DNA of 64,000 bases from Pseudomonas nitroreducens (GCF_014204515.1 NZ_JACHLI010000001.1:1-64000); one strand, 5' to 3'. Shown: positions 1 to 8,940, counted from the first letter of the stretch. Program-made: numbers and translations. The notes: generated from the letters alone by a model not told the origin.

Positions 1-120
1 CCAAGTTGAAGGGACTGAGCCCCGTTCAATACAGGGCTCAGTCATTGGCAGCTTAGCGGCCCAGTCCAACTGTCCAACTTTCGGGGGTCAGTTCATTGAG
101 AGGGGCTTTTCGCACATGCG
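1..120. other. Intergenic stretch with a 10-bp perfect hairpin
   Basis: No gene is visible here. GACTGAGCCC at 13-22 is the exact reverse complement of GGGCTCAGTC at 34-43, giving a 10-bp stem with an 11-nt loop. There is no clear T-run on either side, so it is a hairpin of unknown role rather than a confident terminator. It lies downstream of the minus-strand gene ending at 121. Confidence 0.5.
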
Positions 121-1158
121 CTAAAGTTTCTGCTTTCGCTTCTGCTGCCCGAAGAATCGGCGCAGGTACGAGCTGATCTTCGCTTTTGCTTCTTCCTCAG
201 GAAGACCCATCCAAGCCTCCAGGCGGTATGGAAGATCGGGGTCTCGGCAGTCTTTGTGGAGCCTGCCCAGGTAGGCGCTGCCCTTCTCAGATATCGTATA
301 GCCTAGGAGAGAGTGCTCTACGATTGGATTTTCCCGCCTGATCTCGACGAGCCCAACCTCAAACAGCTGCGTCATCATTCTCCTGCGGCTCAATACAGAC
401 CCTAGACCGTGAAGCATCCAGAATTCGCTGGGTGCATGCCGGCCGGTGCCCGGCCATTGCTGCAGCCTCTGATCTACGTCCTCAGTCTCGACCCACTCCT
501 GCTCCTGGAGCCAATACAGCGCCTGCAGCATGTACTTGGACATGTTGTGCTGAGGGTGCCGGCCGCAGACCGACTGGTATAGCTTACCCAGCACAGCTGA
601 GGAGTTGATATCGAAGTTATAGTCAAAGAAGCGCTTGATCTTCCCTGGGGAGATCTGGCGCTCATATCCTGTCGAGCCGGATTGGAACATGTTCGCGAAT
701 CGATCACGTATCAGCTCTGGAGGGTAGAAGAGCAGGCCCTCGACGATGAAGAGCTTCTCCTCAATATCTGCCCCACCCAAGGTGGTTACGAGTTTCCAAA
801 CCGCCCAGGCATTGATGATGTTCTGGTCAGGCGCCAGAATGACCTTTTCTGCCCTGGCGAGCAGTTCACTGACGGCATTCCTATCACACGGCGGCAGACT
901 GGTGGTCTTACCTTCAACGCAACGGTGAAGCCGCATGTACGCCTCTGGGCCATCTTGGTCGAGAGTCGGCCTGACTGCGTACTCCGGCTCCAGGAGGATG
1001 GGAAAGCTTGCATACTTGAGGTTGCGTGGATAGCTGGGGGACAGCGAGAAACGTGCAAGCCCGGCCAGGTACAGTACTTCTTCGCCAGCAAGGACGTCGA
1101 CGAGCGCGGAGGCAATTTGTGTAGAGCAATACCATTTGTCACTGACGATCAGGATCAT
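121..1158 (-). CDS. Degenerate topoisomerase IA/III-like protein, paralogue A
   Basis: 345 residues. The start ATG at 1158 follows TTGGAG at good spacing; the longer reading has no such site. The N-terminus (MILIVSDKWYCSTQIASALV) resembles the first strand of a TOPRIM domain. A second hydrophobic strand ends in VILAPDQN, where the DxD pair of active enzymes is not kept. Next comes IKRFFDYNFD, matching the FD-aromatic-N motif of the two paralogues at 24697-26707. The C-terminus has a winged-helix-like segment and the shared CRDPDLPYRLEAWM motif, which resembles the end of topoisomerase III. No catalytic tyrosine motif is recognised. Likely a non-catalytic or altered relative; function unknown. 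Confidence 0.6.
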   Translation of the reverse strand: MILIVSDKWYCSTQIASALVDVLAGEEVLYLAGLARFSLSPSYPRNLKYASFPILLEPEYAVRPTLDQDGPEAYMRLHRCVEGKTTSLPPCDRNAVSELLARAEKVILAPDQNIINAWAVWKLVTTLGGADIEEKLFIVEGLLFYPPELIRDRFANMFQSGSTGYERQISPGKIKRFFDYNFDINSSAVLGKLYQSVCGRHPQHNMSKYMLQALYWLQEQEWVETEDVDQRLQQWPGTGRHAPSEFWMLHGLGSVLSRRRMMTQLFEVGLVEIRRENPIVEHSLLGYTISEKGSAYLGRLHKDCRDPDLPYRLEAWMGLPEEEAKAKISSYLRRFFGQQKRKQKL

Positions 1159-1272
1159 GTCCAGGCTCCAATGCAAGGAGTGGTGGGTATTTGCATGGTT
1201 AAACCATGGACTGGGGCGCAAGGTATCCGCCCCACTCCCCCGCGTCAATATCCGGGGAAATGAGGCGTTCGG

Positions 1273-2613
1273 TCACTTACCCTTGAGGATCTTCGCCGTC
1301 ACGGTGCCGTCGGCGAAAACGAGCTCTGCCTTGCCGGCTTCTCGTAGCTGCGCAGCGGAGGTCATCACAACCCCTTCAGCACTCTTCACCATGGCAAAGC
1401 CACGGTGGAGCAGCACCAGGGGATTGGTCTTCTCGAAAAGCTGCCCGGCGAACTGCAGCTTGGCGCGCTCCTTTTCCAGCAACATGCAGAGCTTCAGCTG
1501 GAAGGTGGAGACCGACTGCTCGATACTGGCCCTGTCTTTGGCGCAGGCCTGCAGCACCAGTCGATGGAGGCTGTTGCCGGCGACGAGCAGGCGCTGGCGC
1601 TCACGGTTGAGGATCTGCGTGGCAGCAGCCTGGAAGGTGCTGTCTGCCTTCATCAGCGTAGTCTTGTGCGTGGCCACCATCTGTTCGATCCGGTTCTGCA
1701 CCCTCTCGATCTTCTGGCGGGCCTTTAGGGCCTCATCTTGCAGCGCCGCCCGGATACCCCCGATCACCTTCGACGGAGTGTCGAAGGACTTCTTCGCGAT
1801 GAAATCCAGGACGCACTTGTCGATCTCATGGCCAATGCCGACGTAGACTGGCGCCGGGAAGCGACAGACCCAGGCGGCAAGGTTCCGGTCATTGAGCCAG
1901 GCCAGATCGGTCTTGGCGCCGCCGCCCCGGATAATGCAGACAACATCGTAGGGGACAATCTGGTGTTTCTCGTGCACCTCGCGAAGAGCCTTCTGGATGC
2001 TTTCCCCGGCCGTCGGGCCCTGGAAGGTGGCGGAGAAGTAGGTAAACCGGCAGACACCGTGTTCGTCCAGAATCTTGGCTTCGCGCTGGAAGTCTGCCAG
2101 GCCGGCGGACTCGTGCGGTGCAATCACCGCCACGCGCCAGAAGCTGATCGGGTCGGCGTGCTTCTTCTGCAGGTCACTCCAGCCCTTCTCTTTCAAGGCT
2201 TGGAGGATCTCATTCATCTTGGCCTGCATCTCGCCGACGGTGAAAGTCGGGTCGATGTCAGAGATCGTAAGGGAGAATCCGTACTGGGCGCTGAAGTCAG
2301 CCTTCGCACTGATCAGCAGCTTCATCCCTTCGCCTGGCCGGCCGCCCACTGCGCGCTGCCACTTCTGGAGCACAGCCGGCGCTACGGTCTTGAAGAGGCT
2401 GCCCCTGCACTTCGCGACTTCACGGCCGTCCTGCATCTCGACCAGGTCGAAGTAGACGTGGCCATTGGGCTGGTACTTCACGTTCGCGACTTCGGCAGTG
2501 ATCCAGCACGGGCTGGGCATTGCCGCCTTCATGAAGGCTTCTACCTCACCAAGGTAGGCACTCAGTGACCTCGGCTGGTTGACCCCCGCCACGCGCTGCG
2601 CTGGCCTGCTCAT
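1273..2613 (-). CDS. xseA: Exodeoxyribonuclease VII large subunit
   Basis: 446 residues, close to the usual family length. With XseB it degrades single-stranded DNA from both ends in the cytoplasm, serving repair and recombination. An OB-fold-like N-terminus (about 15-115) precedes the nuclease core, where RGGG at 229-232 and GIGHEID at 259-265 match the conserved motifs, followed by a long coiled-coil region (about 290-400) that binds small subunits. Its start ATG overlaps the stop of the upstream small-subunit gene by one base (TGATG), so the two are surely translated together. The sequence diverges from typical chromosomal XseA, for example AKTDL after RGGG instead of SLEDL. Confidence 0.93.
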   Translation of the reverse strand: MSRPAQRVAGVNQPRSLSAYLGEVEAFMKAAMPSPCWITAEVANVKYQPNGHVYFDLVEMQDGREVAKCRGSLFKTVAPAVLQKWQRAVGGRPGEGMKLLISAKADFSAQYGFSLTISDIDPTFTVGEMQAKMNEILQALKEKGWSDLQKKHADPISFWRVAVIAPHESAGLADFQREAKILDEHGVCRFTYFSATFQGPTAGESIQKALREVHEKHQIVPYDVVCIIRGGGAKTDLAWLNDRNLAAWVCRFPAPVYVGIGHEIDKCVLDFIAKKSFDTPSKVIGGIRAALQDEALKARQKIERVQNRIEQMVATHKTTLMKADSTFQAAATQILNRERQRLLVAGNSLHRLVLQACAKDRASIEQSVSTFQLKLCMLLEKERAKLQFAGQLFEKTNPLVLLHRGFAMVKSAEGVVMTSAAQLREAGKAELVFADGTVTAKILKGK

Positions 2614-2807
2614 CAGGCCTCCGGCTTGGCGAAGATCTTCTTGACCGATTCCTCGATCTTGTCGAGACGGGAGCTGCAGAAGGTGGTTGCCTGGGCAAAG
2701 GCCTCGGCGGTTTCGACCATCTCGTCCATGGTGACTTCGTTGCGCTCCAGTCGTTGCAGCGTCGAGTCGATGACACCCATGTTGTCGGTGTAGCTTTCGC
2801 GGGTCAT
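2613..2807 (-). CDS. xseB: Exodeoxyribonuclease VII small subunit
   Basis: 64 residues. It matches the short two-helix XseB family: LQRLERNEVTMDEMVETAEA followed by a second amphipathic helix and CSSRLDKIEESVKKIF. Several copies bind the coiled coil of XseA to form the active enzyme. It is directly upstream of xseA with a one-base stop/start overlap, which supports the assignment strongly for such a short protein. The ribosome-binding site before the ATG at 2807 is weak. Confidence 0.85.
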   Translation of the reverse strand: MTRESYTDNMGVIDSTLQRLERNEVTMDEMVETAEAFAQATTFCSSRLDKIEESVKKIFAKPEA

Positions 2808-2882
2808 GTTCGGGGATTCCCTAGTGCGTTAAGCTCTTGATAATGGCTCTTTTACTAGGAAATTCCAAGGCCGGAGCCCCTC

Positions 2883-3272
2883 TCAGCCGAGGGAAACGTC
2901 CGATTTAGGGGCCATACGCTTCGCCTGGCGCTCCAGTATGAAACTGATGGGCCTGCCCTTGCACTCGATGTTGCAGATGAGCTTCTTGCCCAGCTTGAGT
3001 GCGGCCAGGTAGCGATGGTGGCCATCCTCAAGTTCCAGGACACCCTCGGCGTTGATCGAGACGTCCACCGGTTCGGAAAGATCGACACTACGCACCCAGG
3101 CCATGCCACCGTCATCGAATGTCGCCTGGGCGAACTCCAGATCCCCTGGGTACTTGATCTTAATCTGGGTAGCCTTGAGCTCCACCAGATCCCCTGAAGC
3201 GTACCCCCAGGCCAGCCTGTCCAGGTCTGCGATGTCCATCGCCTGCAGTTGCTCTTCGGTGTACTGGGTCAT
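2883..3272 (-). CDS. ParB/Srx-like domain protein
   Basis: 129 residues with a GGAGG site 6 nt before the ATG. The central part, LEDGHHRYLAALKLGKK (about residues 82-98), matches the DGHHR signature of the ParB/sulfiredoxin nuclease fold, and the preceding strands VRSVDLSEPVDVSI fit that domain. No helix-turn-helix DNA-binding domain follows, so it is not a full ParB partition protein. Function unknown; such short proteins occur widely on plasmids and phages. It is transcribed divergently from the phosphatase gene at 3364. Confidence 0.65.
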   Translation of the reverse strand: MTQYTEEQLQAMDIADLDRLAWGYASGDLVELKATQIKIKYPGDLEFAQATFDDGGMAWVRSVDLSEPVDVSINAEGVLELEDGHHRYLAALKLGKKLICNIECKGRPISFILERQAKRMAPKSDVSLG

Positions 3273-3363
3273 GATCGCCTCCGGGTTACCATCTCAGTGT
3301 GCCATGTGCGACAGGTCTAGCGCACACCTGATAGACTTACAGTTCAACCAAGGGCCTGTTCCG

Positions 3364-4149
3364 ATGTTTACCCGCACTCCAGGCGTTCAAGTCGTTCAGC
3401 GTTTCCCGGCCAACCTGGTCGGGCGCGACTTCTTCGTCACTGACGTCCATGGCTGCTTCTCGCTCCTGGAAAAGCTACTCGCCTCTGCCAACTTCGACCC
3501 AGCTGTCGACCGTCTCTTCTCGGGCGGAGACTTGGTAGATCGCGGCCCCGAGTCCATTCGTGTCCTGGAATGGCTGGCCAAGCCGTTCCTGCACTCGGTA
3601 CGCGGAAACCACGAGCAGCTGGTGCTCGAAGCGGCCGAAGACGGCCCAGACAGAACCGGCGTCCACTACAAGCACGGCGGTAAGTGGTTCCACCAGCTCC
3701 TGGAGAACGACGAGTACGCGACCATCTTCGAGATCGTGGAAGCGCTCAGCAAGCTGCCAATGGCCATCGAAGTCGCCGGCCAGAACGGCCAGCTGATCGG
3801 CATCGTGCACGCCGAGTGCATGCTCTTCGACTGGAAGCGCTTCACCAACGAGCTTGAGAACGCGGCCAGCGCTGAGTACCTGAACCAGGTTGCCCAGGCG
3901 GCTATGTGGTCGCGGCGTAAAATCGAGCTCAAGGAAGACGACGTGATCACCAGCGTCGACCGCATCTATGTTGGTCATACCCACGTGGACAAGCCTGTGG
4001 TTCTGGGCAACACCCATTTCTGCGACACAGGCGCCTACGACGGCAAGTACCTGACCCTCACTGACCTTAACAGTGGTGAGGAATGGCAGGTGAAGAGCGA
4101 CTTCAAGTTCGTGCGAGAAGAGCCTTCGTTCGATCCCTGGAGCCGCTAA
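3364..4149 (+). CDS. PPP-family (PrpA-like) metallophosphatase 1
   Basis: 261 residues from the ATG at 3364. The metal-binding motifs of calcineurin-type serine/threonine phosphatases are in order: DVHG (27-30), GGDLVDRG (54-61), GNHE (81-84), GIVHAE, and GHTHVD near 202. Similar small enzymes include phage lambda PP and PrpA, which remove phosphate from protein or small substrates. The actual substrate cannot be read from sequence. A second copy of the family sits at 44781-45611. The longer upstream reading lacks a good start and is not supported. Confidence 0.88.
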   Translation: MFTRTPGVQVVQRFPANLVGRDFFVTDVHGCFSLLEKLLASANFDPAVDRLFSGGDLVDRGPESIRVLEWLAKPFLHSVRGNHEQLVLEAAEDGPDRTGVHYKHGGKWFHQLLENDEYATIFEIVEALSKLPMAIEVAGQNGQLIGIVHAECMLFDWKRFTNELENAASAEYLNQVAQAAMWSRRKIELKEDDVITSVDRIYVGHTHVDKPVVLGNTHFCDTGAYDGKYLTLTDLNSGEEWQVKSDFKFVREEPSFDPWSR

Positions 4150-4183
4150 GGCCCCTTCTCGCTTCGTTCCCTGAGGTAAACCA

Positions 4184-4423
4184 GTGCCAGGCGTTCCTCG
4201 CTTGCTCGTCATCATGGGCGTCAACTACTGCGCCCTGCAGCTGACGATTTCGATCATCGGCCGCTGGGTCGAGCCAGCGGTGCCGATGCTCATGGGCGTT
4301 CGTCCGGCGCAGGAGCCAGTCCTGGATGGGATGTTGGTTGCCGTGCTCGTCGGCGCCGTGGCATTTGTGCTGTTCGCTGCCACGTTCAGCTGGCTGTGCT
4401 TGAGCTTCCGAAGCCGACGCTAG
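4184..4423 (+). CDS. Small two-helix membrane protein
   Basis: 79 residues beginning with GTG; TGAGG lies 7 nt upstream. Two hydrophobic segments (about residues 6-28 and 48-72) predict a hairpin in the inner membrane with short charged ends (SFRSRR). It follows the phosphatase gene by 34 nt on the same strand and may be co-transcribed. No family recognised. Confidence 0.55.
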   Translation: MPGVPRLLVIMGVNYCALQLTISIIGRWVEPAVPMLMGVRPAQEPVLDGMLVAVLVGAVAFVLFAATFSWLCLSFRSRR

Positions 4424-4429
4424 AGCGCG

Positions 4430-4458
4430 TTGACCTAGCTCCGAGGTGCCGATACTAT
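4430..4458 (+). promoter_or_regulatory. Strong sigma70-type promoter
   Basis: TTGACC at 4430-4435 and TACTAT at 4453-4458 are separated by exactly 17 bp. No ORF with a ribosome-binding site follows before the terminator at 4508-4537, so this promoter appears to drive a short RNA. Confidence 0.6.
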
Positions 4459-4464
4459 TCCTAT

Positions 4465-4537
4465 CGCGTCTATGCATCCGGGAGACGGCTACTAACCGAC
4501 TTCCAACAAAAAACCGTCCCTAGTGGACGGTTTTTTT
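4465..4537 (+). ncRNA. Candidate small RNA of about 73 nt
   Basis: The stretch lies between a good promoter (4430-4458) and a rho-independent terminator with stem AAACCGTCC/GGACGGTTT (4511-4519 and 4525-4533) and a run of seven T residues. It contains no convincing ORF. The start is estimated at 6-8 nt after the -10 box. The 5' part is unpaired by eye, as in small base-pairing RNAs. Function unknown. Confidence 0.45.
4508..4537 (+). terminator. Rho-independent terminator
   Basis: AAACCGTCC, five-base loop CTAGT, GGACGGTTT, then T-rich. It is A-rich on its left side as well, so it may also stop minus-strand transcription. Confidence 0.8.
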
Positions 4538-4559
4538 GTTTCTGGCCTGGGCAGCGAGA

Positions 4560-4850
4560 TCAGTCGGCCGAAGCCTCCAAAGGCAGCTTGGGCTCAACCA
4601 ATGCTCCCTCCCCCTTGGTGTAGGCAATCACAGCATCACCAATGACCTGTGGGCTGGCGCCGCTGCGAGCCATCGAAGAAAGCATCGCCAGGACTCGACT
4701 TGATTCCCGGTGCACGCCGACGCGCTCAGCAGCTTCTGCAACCTGGAGATCGTAGACGCCATTGGCGAAGGAAACGATCTGGCCTTCAGTTAGCTTGCAC
4801 CCTTTGGGAAATATCTCGTCCGCCAGGTTGAGTACTTTCTTGGTATCCAT
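4560..4850 (-). CDS. Small helical protein of unknown function
   Basis: 96 residues from the ATG at 4850, which has GGAGG 5 nt upstream. The sequence is mostly alpha-helical and uncharged at its core (VAEAAERVGVHRESSRVLAML). Many plasmid proteins of this size have such a composition, but I do not recognise a family. It lies just downstream of the DUF808 gene (49 nt gap) on the same strand and is probably in its transcript. Confidence 0.55.
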   Translation of the reverse strand: MDTKKVLNLADEIFPKGCKLTEGQIVSFANGVYDLQVAEAAERVGVHRESSRVLAMLSSMARSGASPQVIGDAVIAYTKGEGALVEPKLPLEASAD

Positions 4851-4898
4851 CCATTCCTCCAGAAACGACAAGGGCCCCGTAGGGCCCCTGAAGTTACA

Positions 4899-5831
4899 TC
4901 AGCCGCGAAGCGTGTGCCACATTCGCTCGCCGGCACTCATCGCGACCACCAGCACCGCGCCCATGGCAAAGCCAAGAACGATGGTGACAGCAGGGCTTGC
5001 CAGGTACTCCAGCATGGTACCAACAGAGGGCACAGCGGCGGCCCAGTGGTCGAGCTCGTGCATGGCCTCACCCAGCTTAGGCAGCGCGTGAACCACGATG
5101 CCGCCACCGACCAGGAACATGGCCACCGTACCGAAGATGCTCAGGAACTTGAGCACCTTGGGGGCCAGGCTCACCAGGAAACGGCCAACGGCCTTGGTAC
5201 GCTCGCCGTCTTTCTTCATCAGGGCCAGGCCCCAGTCATCGAGGCGGACGATGGCGGCAACGATGCCGTAGACGCCAATGGTCACAAGCAAGGCGACCAG
5301 CACCAGTACCGCAAACTGCTTGATCAGCGAAGCGCCAGCGACAGTACCCAGGGTAATCACCACGATTTCCAGGGAGAGCACCAGATCGGTACGCACCGCG
5401 CCCTTGATCTTGCGCTTCTCGTACTCTGCAGCACCCAGCTTGGCTGCTGCCTTCGCTTCTTCGGTGGCATCAGCATCGTCTTCGGCATGGCCGGTGCTGA
5501 GGAAGTGGTGAAGAACCTTCTCGGAGCCTTCAAAGCACAGGTAGAGGCCGCCGAGCACCAACAGGGGCAGAATCGCCCAGGGTGCGAATGCGCTCACCAG
5601 AAGAGCGCCAGGCACCAGGAATGCCTTGTTGATCAGCGAACCCTTGGCAACCGCGTACACCACCGGCAGTTCCCGGTCGGCGCGCATGCCGTGGAGTTGG
5701 TTCGCAGAAACGGCGAAGTCGTCGCCCAGGACACCACCCGCTTTCTTTGCGGAGGTTTTGGCCAGAACCGCAATATCGTCCAGAAGAGTAGTGATGTCGT
5801 CGATCAGTGCAAGCAGGCTAAAGCCGGCCAT
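4899..5831 (-). CDS. DUF808 family inner-membrane protein (YedI-like)
   Basis: 310 residues. The start MAGFSLLALIDDITTLLDDI is almost identical to the N-terminus of E. coli YedI, which fixes the start at 5831 rather than the longer reading. VLGDDFAVSANQLHG, RELPVVYAVAKGSLINK and LYLCFEGSEKVLHH are family hallmarks. Several long hydrophobic segments (about 85-110, 160-205, 225-255, 285-305) predict a multi-pass inner-membrane protein. Its biochemical role is unknown. Finding this chromosomal-type gene here fits the replicon's cargo of spare housekeeping genes. Confidence 0.9.
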   Translation of the reverse strand: MAGFSLLALIDDITTLLDDIAVLAKTSAKKAGGVLGDDFAVSANQLHGMRADRELPVVYAVAKGSLINKAFLVPGALLVSAFAPWAILPLLVLGGLYLCFEGSEKVLHHFLSTGHAEDDADATEEAKAAAKLGAAEYEKRKIKGAVRTDLVLSLEIVVITLGTVAGASLIKQFAVLVLVALLVTIGVYGIVAAIVRLDDWGLALMKKDGERTKAVGRFLVSLAPKVLKFLSIFGTVAMFLVGGGIVVHALPKLGEAMHELDHWAAAVPSVGTMLEYLASPAVTIVLGFAMGAVLVVAMSAGERMWHTLRG

Positions 5832-5998
5832 TAAAAGCTCCGCAGAGTAATCCGGCACATGCCGGGCCAACAATTATCCACAAAAGGACAACAACCTCAA
5901 GCGAAATCATCATGCCTGCATTTTATTGCTAAATGACGATTCTCTAGCTCCCCTGGTTTTGGTCTAATCCTTCAATACGTCTACGTAGGGCCCAAAGC

Positions 5999-8125
5999 AT
6001 GCCAGCTCCCACCGTATCGCCAGCCACTCGCAACCCAAAGGCCATGAGCCTTAGACAACTGCTCGAAGAAGATGATGAACTGCCAACGAACAATAGGCGG
6101 CAAAATAAGGGATTGATGGAAAATGAGCAAGTAGCTATCTCTCCGCTGGGGATTGAGGTTCAGCGGGCGCTACAAGAGCTTGGCGTGGGTAGTAACCAGG
6201 CAGTCATATTCACACGCAACCTGCTTGAGGGCATGAGGTTTAACGAGGACGATGAAAACCTAGATCATGCCCCCTCTGTTGAAGCTAGGGAAAAACTCAA
6301 AGAAATGTCCGAGAAGCAGCTAAATTTTTGCTTCAAAGGCACCCCTTTTGAGTCGGCTGACTATGATTTACTTGCCGATATGCCTATTGCCGATATCGGC
6401 CCCCTTGCCGTTGACTTGGTAAGGCTCCTAACAGACTGTGAATTCGCTCATAAAGCAGCAAATATTGCTCTTTCTATGAGGAAAACATTCTTAACTGTTA
6501 GGGAGGTTGTTGAGAATATAGCCCCCATCCATGCCTTTTATGAAGAGTATGCTCTACGAGAAAAGACGAATCACTCTTGGAAGTGGACAGATTCTTCGAT
6601 GGAGCTCTACAAAGAGCTAAAACAAATTGTACTTTTGCTGCCAAAAAGCCTGAAGGAGTTGTACAGGGGCGAGTCTGAACTCCATGCTGATATCGATGAG
6701 CTTCTGGCTGAGGTAACGTCAAGAGGGCTTAGCCTAGGCCATATTCACGACTACGTTTCGTTGCGGCTCAGTCTAGAGAACACCTGTTTCTACCCTTCTG
6801 ACAATCAAGGGCAATGGTGCGTTAAGCTTCTTAAAGCTTTCGTTGCCGCCAGAGATAGGGTTAGACCTGATGGATGGGCTAATCATCGAAAGGAATACAT
6901 GCACTTCTTTAGTGAGGCAGCTCTCGGACTAGCCTTATTTCCGCTTCTGAGGTCAAACAAATTGACCTCTCTCCTAATCTATTGGCGGGATGATGTGATG
7001 GCCGAATCTATTCAGGCCATTTTCACCTGCCATTACCTCGAAACCTCCTTTTCGAGGATCGAGATTAGGGAGCTATTTGAGTCAAAGTATGATCGCTTCA
7101 GTTGTTCTGAGCGAAATGAGATCCTGGAGAGCTTCCACTCCTCCAGAGGGATATCTGCTGTAAGTAAAGCTCTAGTGCCTTTCAAGACTTTCGACCTTGG
7201 AAATTCAGCAAAGAACAGCGAGTGGTTGGATGATGATGGCGAAAGCACTACTGTCAGCACATACAGAAAGTTGATATCCCCCGAATCACTAAATAAGCTT
7301 GACCATCTAGATGAGCTGTTCCCTGAGTTTTCGTCCGTCACCAGGAAGGTCAGGGATCGCACCGTTTTCTCGGTGAAATTTGGCTTGCACTTCAAGATGC
7401 AGCCACTCGTTATCGTGGGGCCTCCTGGGCTTGGAAAGACGCTCTACCTCAAGGAGCTCAGCAAGGCTCTGGATCTTCCCAAGCTGGCAATCCATGCCGG
7501 GCAAATCACCTGCGGGTCTCTTTTGTTAGGTTCGCAGCCTACCTGGTCGAACACTCAGCCTGGGTTGTTGGTCAAGGAACTCGTCAAGACGAAAATCGCT
7601 AACGGCATCGTGGCCTTCGACGAGCTCTCTCAACTCCCCCATGAGGTCTACCGGAACGGTCTCAGCCCACTCATGGCGCTGCTTTCTCTACTGGAAGCTG
7701 ATGAGGCTCGGGACTATATCGACGCATCCACTCGTACCAACTTCGACCTCAGCTGGTTCTCGTGGATTTTCACAGCCAACGACGTCTTGAACCTGTCACC
7801 CCTGCTGCTTTCCCGGCTCGATGTGGTTCATGTCGATGCACTGAAGCACTACTCGGCCCCCTCCACGATTCGCAACATCCTTGAGCTGACCTTGGATCGG
7901 ATGGAGCTTAAAGGTCGAATTGAGGTTGAACTCGATGATCTTTGCTGCCAGGTAGGACTGGAGTTCCTGAACAAGAAGGGCCAAAAACGCCGAATTGGCA
8001 AAGCCCTGGAGGACGCCATCTCGGCAGCGGCGCTAAACACCGAGCCCGGCGCGCCGGTCAGGATTACCAACTCACTCTTTTACGAGATGCTCCACCCTCG
8101 ACGCAAAGACCTGACCTTCGGTTGA
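5999..8125 (+). CDS. AAA+ ATPase with long N-terminal region
   Basis: 708 residues. The C-terminal third carries an AAA+ module: Walker A GPPGLGKT near residues 474-481, Walker B IVAFDELSQ near 537-545, and a sensor region WIFTAND followed by LLLSRLDVVHVD. The arrangement resembles Lon/MoxR-like remodelling ATPases. The first 450 residues are helical and match nothing I know. The DNA of the first two thirds (about 6050-7390) is clearly more AT-rich than the AAA+ part and the neighbours, hinting that the two parts have different histories. The start at 5999 has no strong ribosome-binding site; an internal ATG at 6044 is possible. The next gene begins about 55 nt downstream. Confidence 0.8.
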   Translation: MPAPTVSPATRNPKAMSLRQLLEEDDELPTNNRRQNKGLMENEQVAISPLGIEVQRALQELGVGSNQAVIFTRNLLEGMRFNEDDENLDHAPSVEAREKLKEMSEKQLNFCFKGTPFESADYDLLADMPIADIGPLAVDLVRLLTDCEFAHKAANIALSMRKTFLTVREVVENIAPIHAFYEEYALREKTNHSWKWTDSSMELYKELKQIVLLLPKSLKELYRGESELHADIDELLAEVTSRGLSLGHIHDYVSLRLSLENTCFYPSDNQGQWCVKLLKAFVAARDRVRPDGWANHRKEYMHFFSEAALGLALFPLLRSNKLTSLLIYWRDDVMAESIQAIFTCHYLETSFSRIEIRELFESKYDRFSCSERNEILESFHSSRGISAVSKALVPFKTFDLGNSAKNSEWLDDDGESTTVSTYRKLISPESLNKLDHLDELFPEFSSVTRKVRDRTVFSVKFGLHFKMQPLVIVGPPGLGKTLYLKELSKALDLPKLAIHAGQITCGSLLLGSQPTWSNTQPGLLVKELVKTKIANGIVAFDELSQLPHEVYRNGLSPLMALLSLLEADEARDYIDASTRTNFDLSWFSWIFTANDVLNLSPLLLSRLDVVHVDALKHYSAPSTIRNILELTLDRMELKGRIEVELDDLCCQVGLEFLNKKGQKRRIGKALEDAISAAALNTEPGAPVRITNSLFYEMLHPRRKDLTFG

Positions 8126-8180
8126 GGTTCCTCGGCGGGGCATGGCATTCTTCGAGGATAGCCCCCTTGGTAGGACGCCA

Positions 8181-8927
8181 ATGCCCCGTATCCAATGCCC
8201 AGAATGCCAATCCTCAGGTGAGGAAGGCGTATCACCGAGTTGCTCCTGCGATGTCGCTCCTAATCGCGGCACAGTAACCAGCATTTGGCCCTACCTGATT
8301 GGTCTCATGCTGATCGTGCTCCTTACTGCGCTAGTGGTTCAGCTCAACAAAGGCCCAGCGTCTCCCATTCAGGTTGACGAAGAGGCTGCTGAGGACTCGC
8401 CTACTCCCACCCCCTCGCGTCCATCCTTGTATCTTTCCGACTCGGCAGGATCTACCGAACAGGCAGAGGCTGATTCTGAGCCACTTCAAGAAGCGGGGAT
8501 CAGCGATCAGGATGAAGAAGGCGCCCCTGGCTGGCAGTACGACTCGGATGCCAACGGTGCCGAGCTTGCGACCCTCCTCTCGAACAACTCCATCCAGGTC
8601 GGCGGTGACAGCGGGCCAATGCAGCAGGCAGTCTTGCAGCTACGTGAGCACCCAGGCCATGGAAAGGACGCGATCTTCTACGTCCCCGGCGCCAGCGCAT
8701 CCTGCAGCACCAGGTGCTCTCTCCACGTGCGCTTCTCGGCCGGCAAGGTGAAGGACTTCACCGCCTATGCCGGCGAGGAAGACGGCCAGTCCCTGCTGAT
8801 CATCCGCGACTATGGCGTGTTCCTACCGATGCTCAAGCGCAGCGCCGTCGTACAGATCGACGCTGAACTTCAAGGACACAAGCCGGAGACCATGTCCTTC
8901 AGTGTGGAGGGCCTGAGCTGGCGCTAG
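8181..8927 (+). CDS. Membrane-anchored protein with N-terminal Cys motif
   Basis: 248 residues from the ATG at 8181, chosen because AGGA lies 5 nt upstream; an in-frame ATG at 8142 has no such site. The N-terminus holds CPEC (6-9) and CSC (21-23), a possible metal-binding knuckle. One transmembrane segment follows (about 35-55), then an acidic, proline- and serine-rich linker (about 60-120) and a C-terminal domain of about 120 residues with beta-rich sequence. Probably anchored in the inner membrane with the larger part outside the cytoplasm. It follows the AAA+ gene on the same strand. Function unknown. Confidence 0.65.
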   Translation: MPRIQCPECQSSGEEGVSPSCSCDVAPNRGTVTSIWPYLIGLMLIVLLTALVVQLNKGPASPIQVDEEAAEDSPTPTPSRPSLYLSDSAGSTEQAEADSEPLQEAGISDQDEEGAPGWQYDSDANGAELATLLSNNSIQVGGDSGPMQQAVLQLREHPGHGKDAIFYVPGASASCSTRCSLHVRFSAGKVKDFTAYAGEEDGQSLLIIRDYGVFLPMLKRSAVVQIDAELQGHKPETMSFSVEGLSWR

Positions 8928-8940
8928 GGCCCCTAAGACT

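Noticed and set aside
682..1263. Plus-strand ORF of 193 codons opposite the topoisomerase-like gene
   Set aside because: No ribosome-binding site and a low-quality protein; the minus-strand paralogue family explains the region.
1738..2568. Plus-strand ORF of 276 codons opposite xseA
   Set aside because: Shadow of xseA caused by GC-rich codon use.
4914..5834. 306-codon plus-strand ORF opposite the DUF808 gene
   Set aside because: His/Gln-rich shadow of a well-recognised membrane protein.
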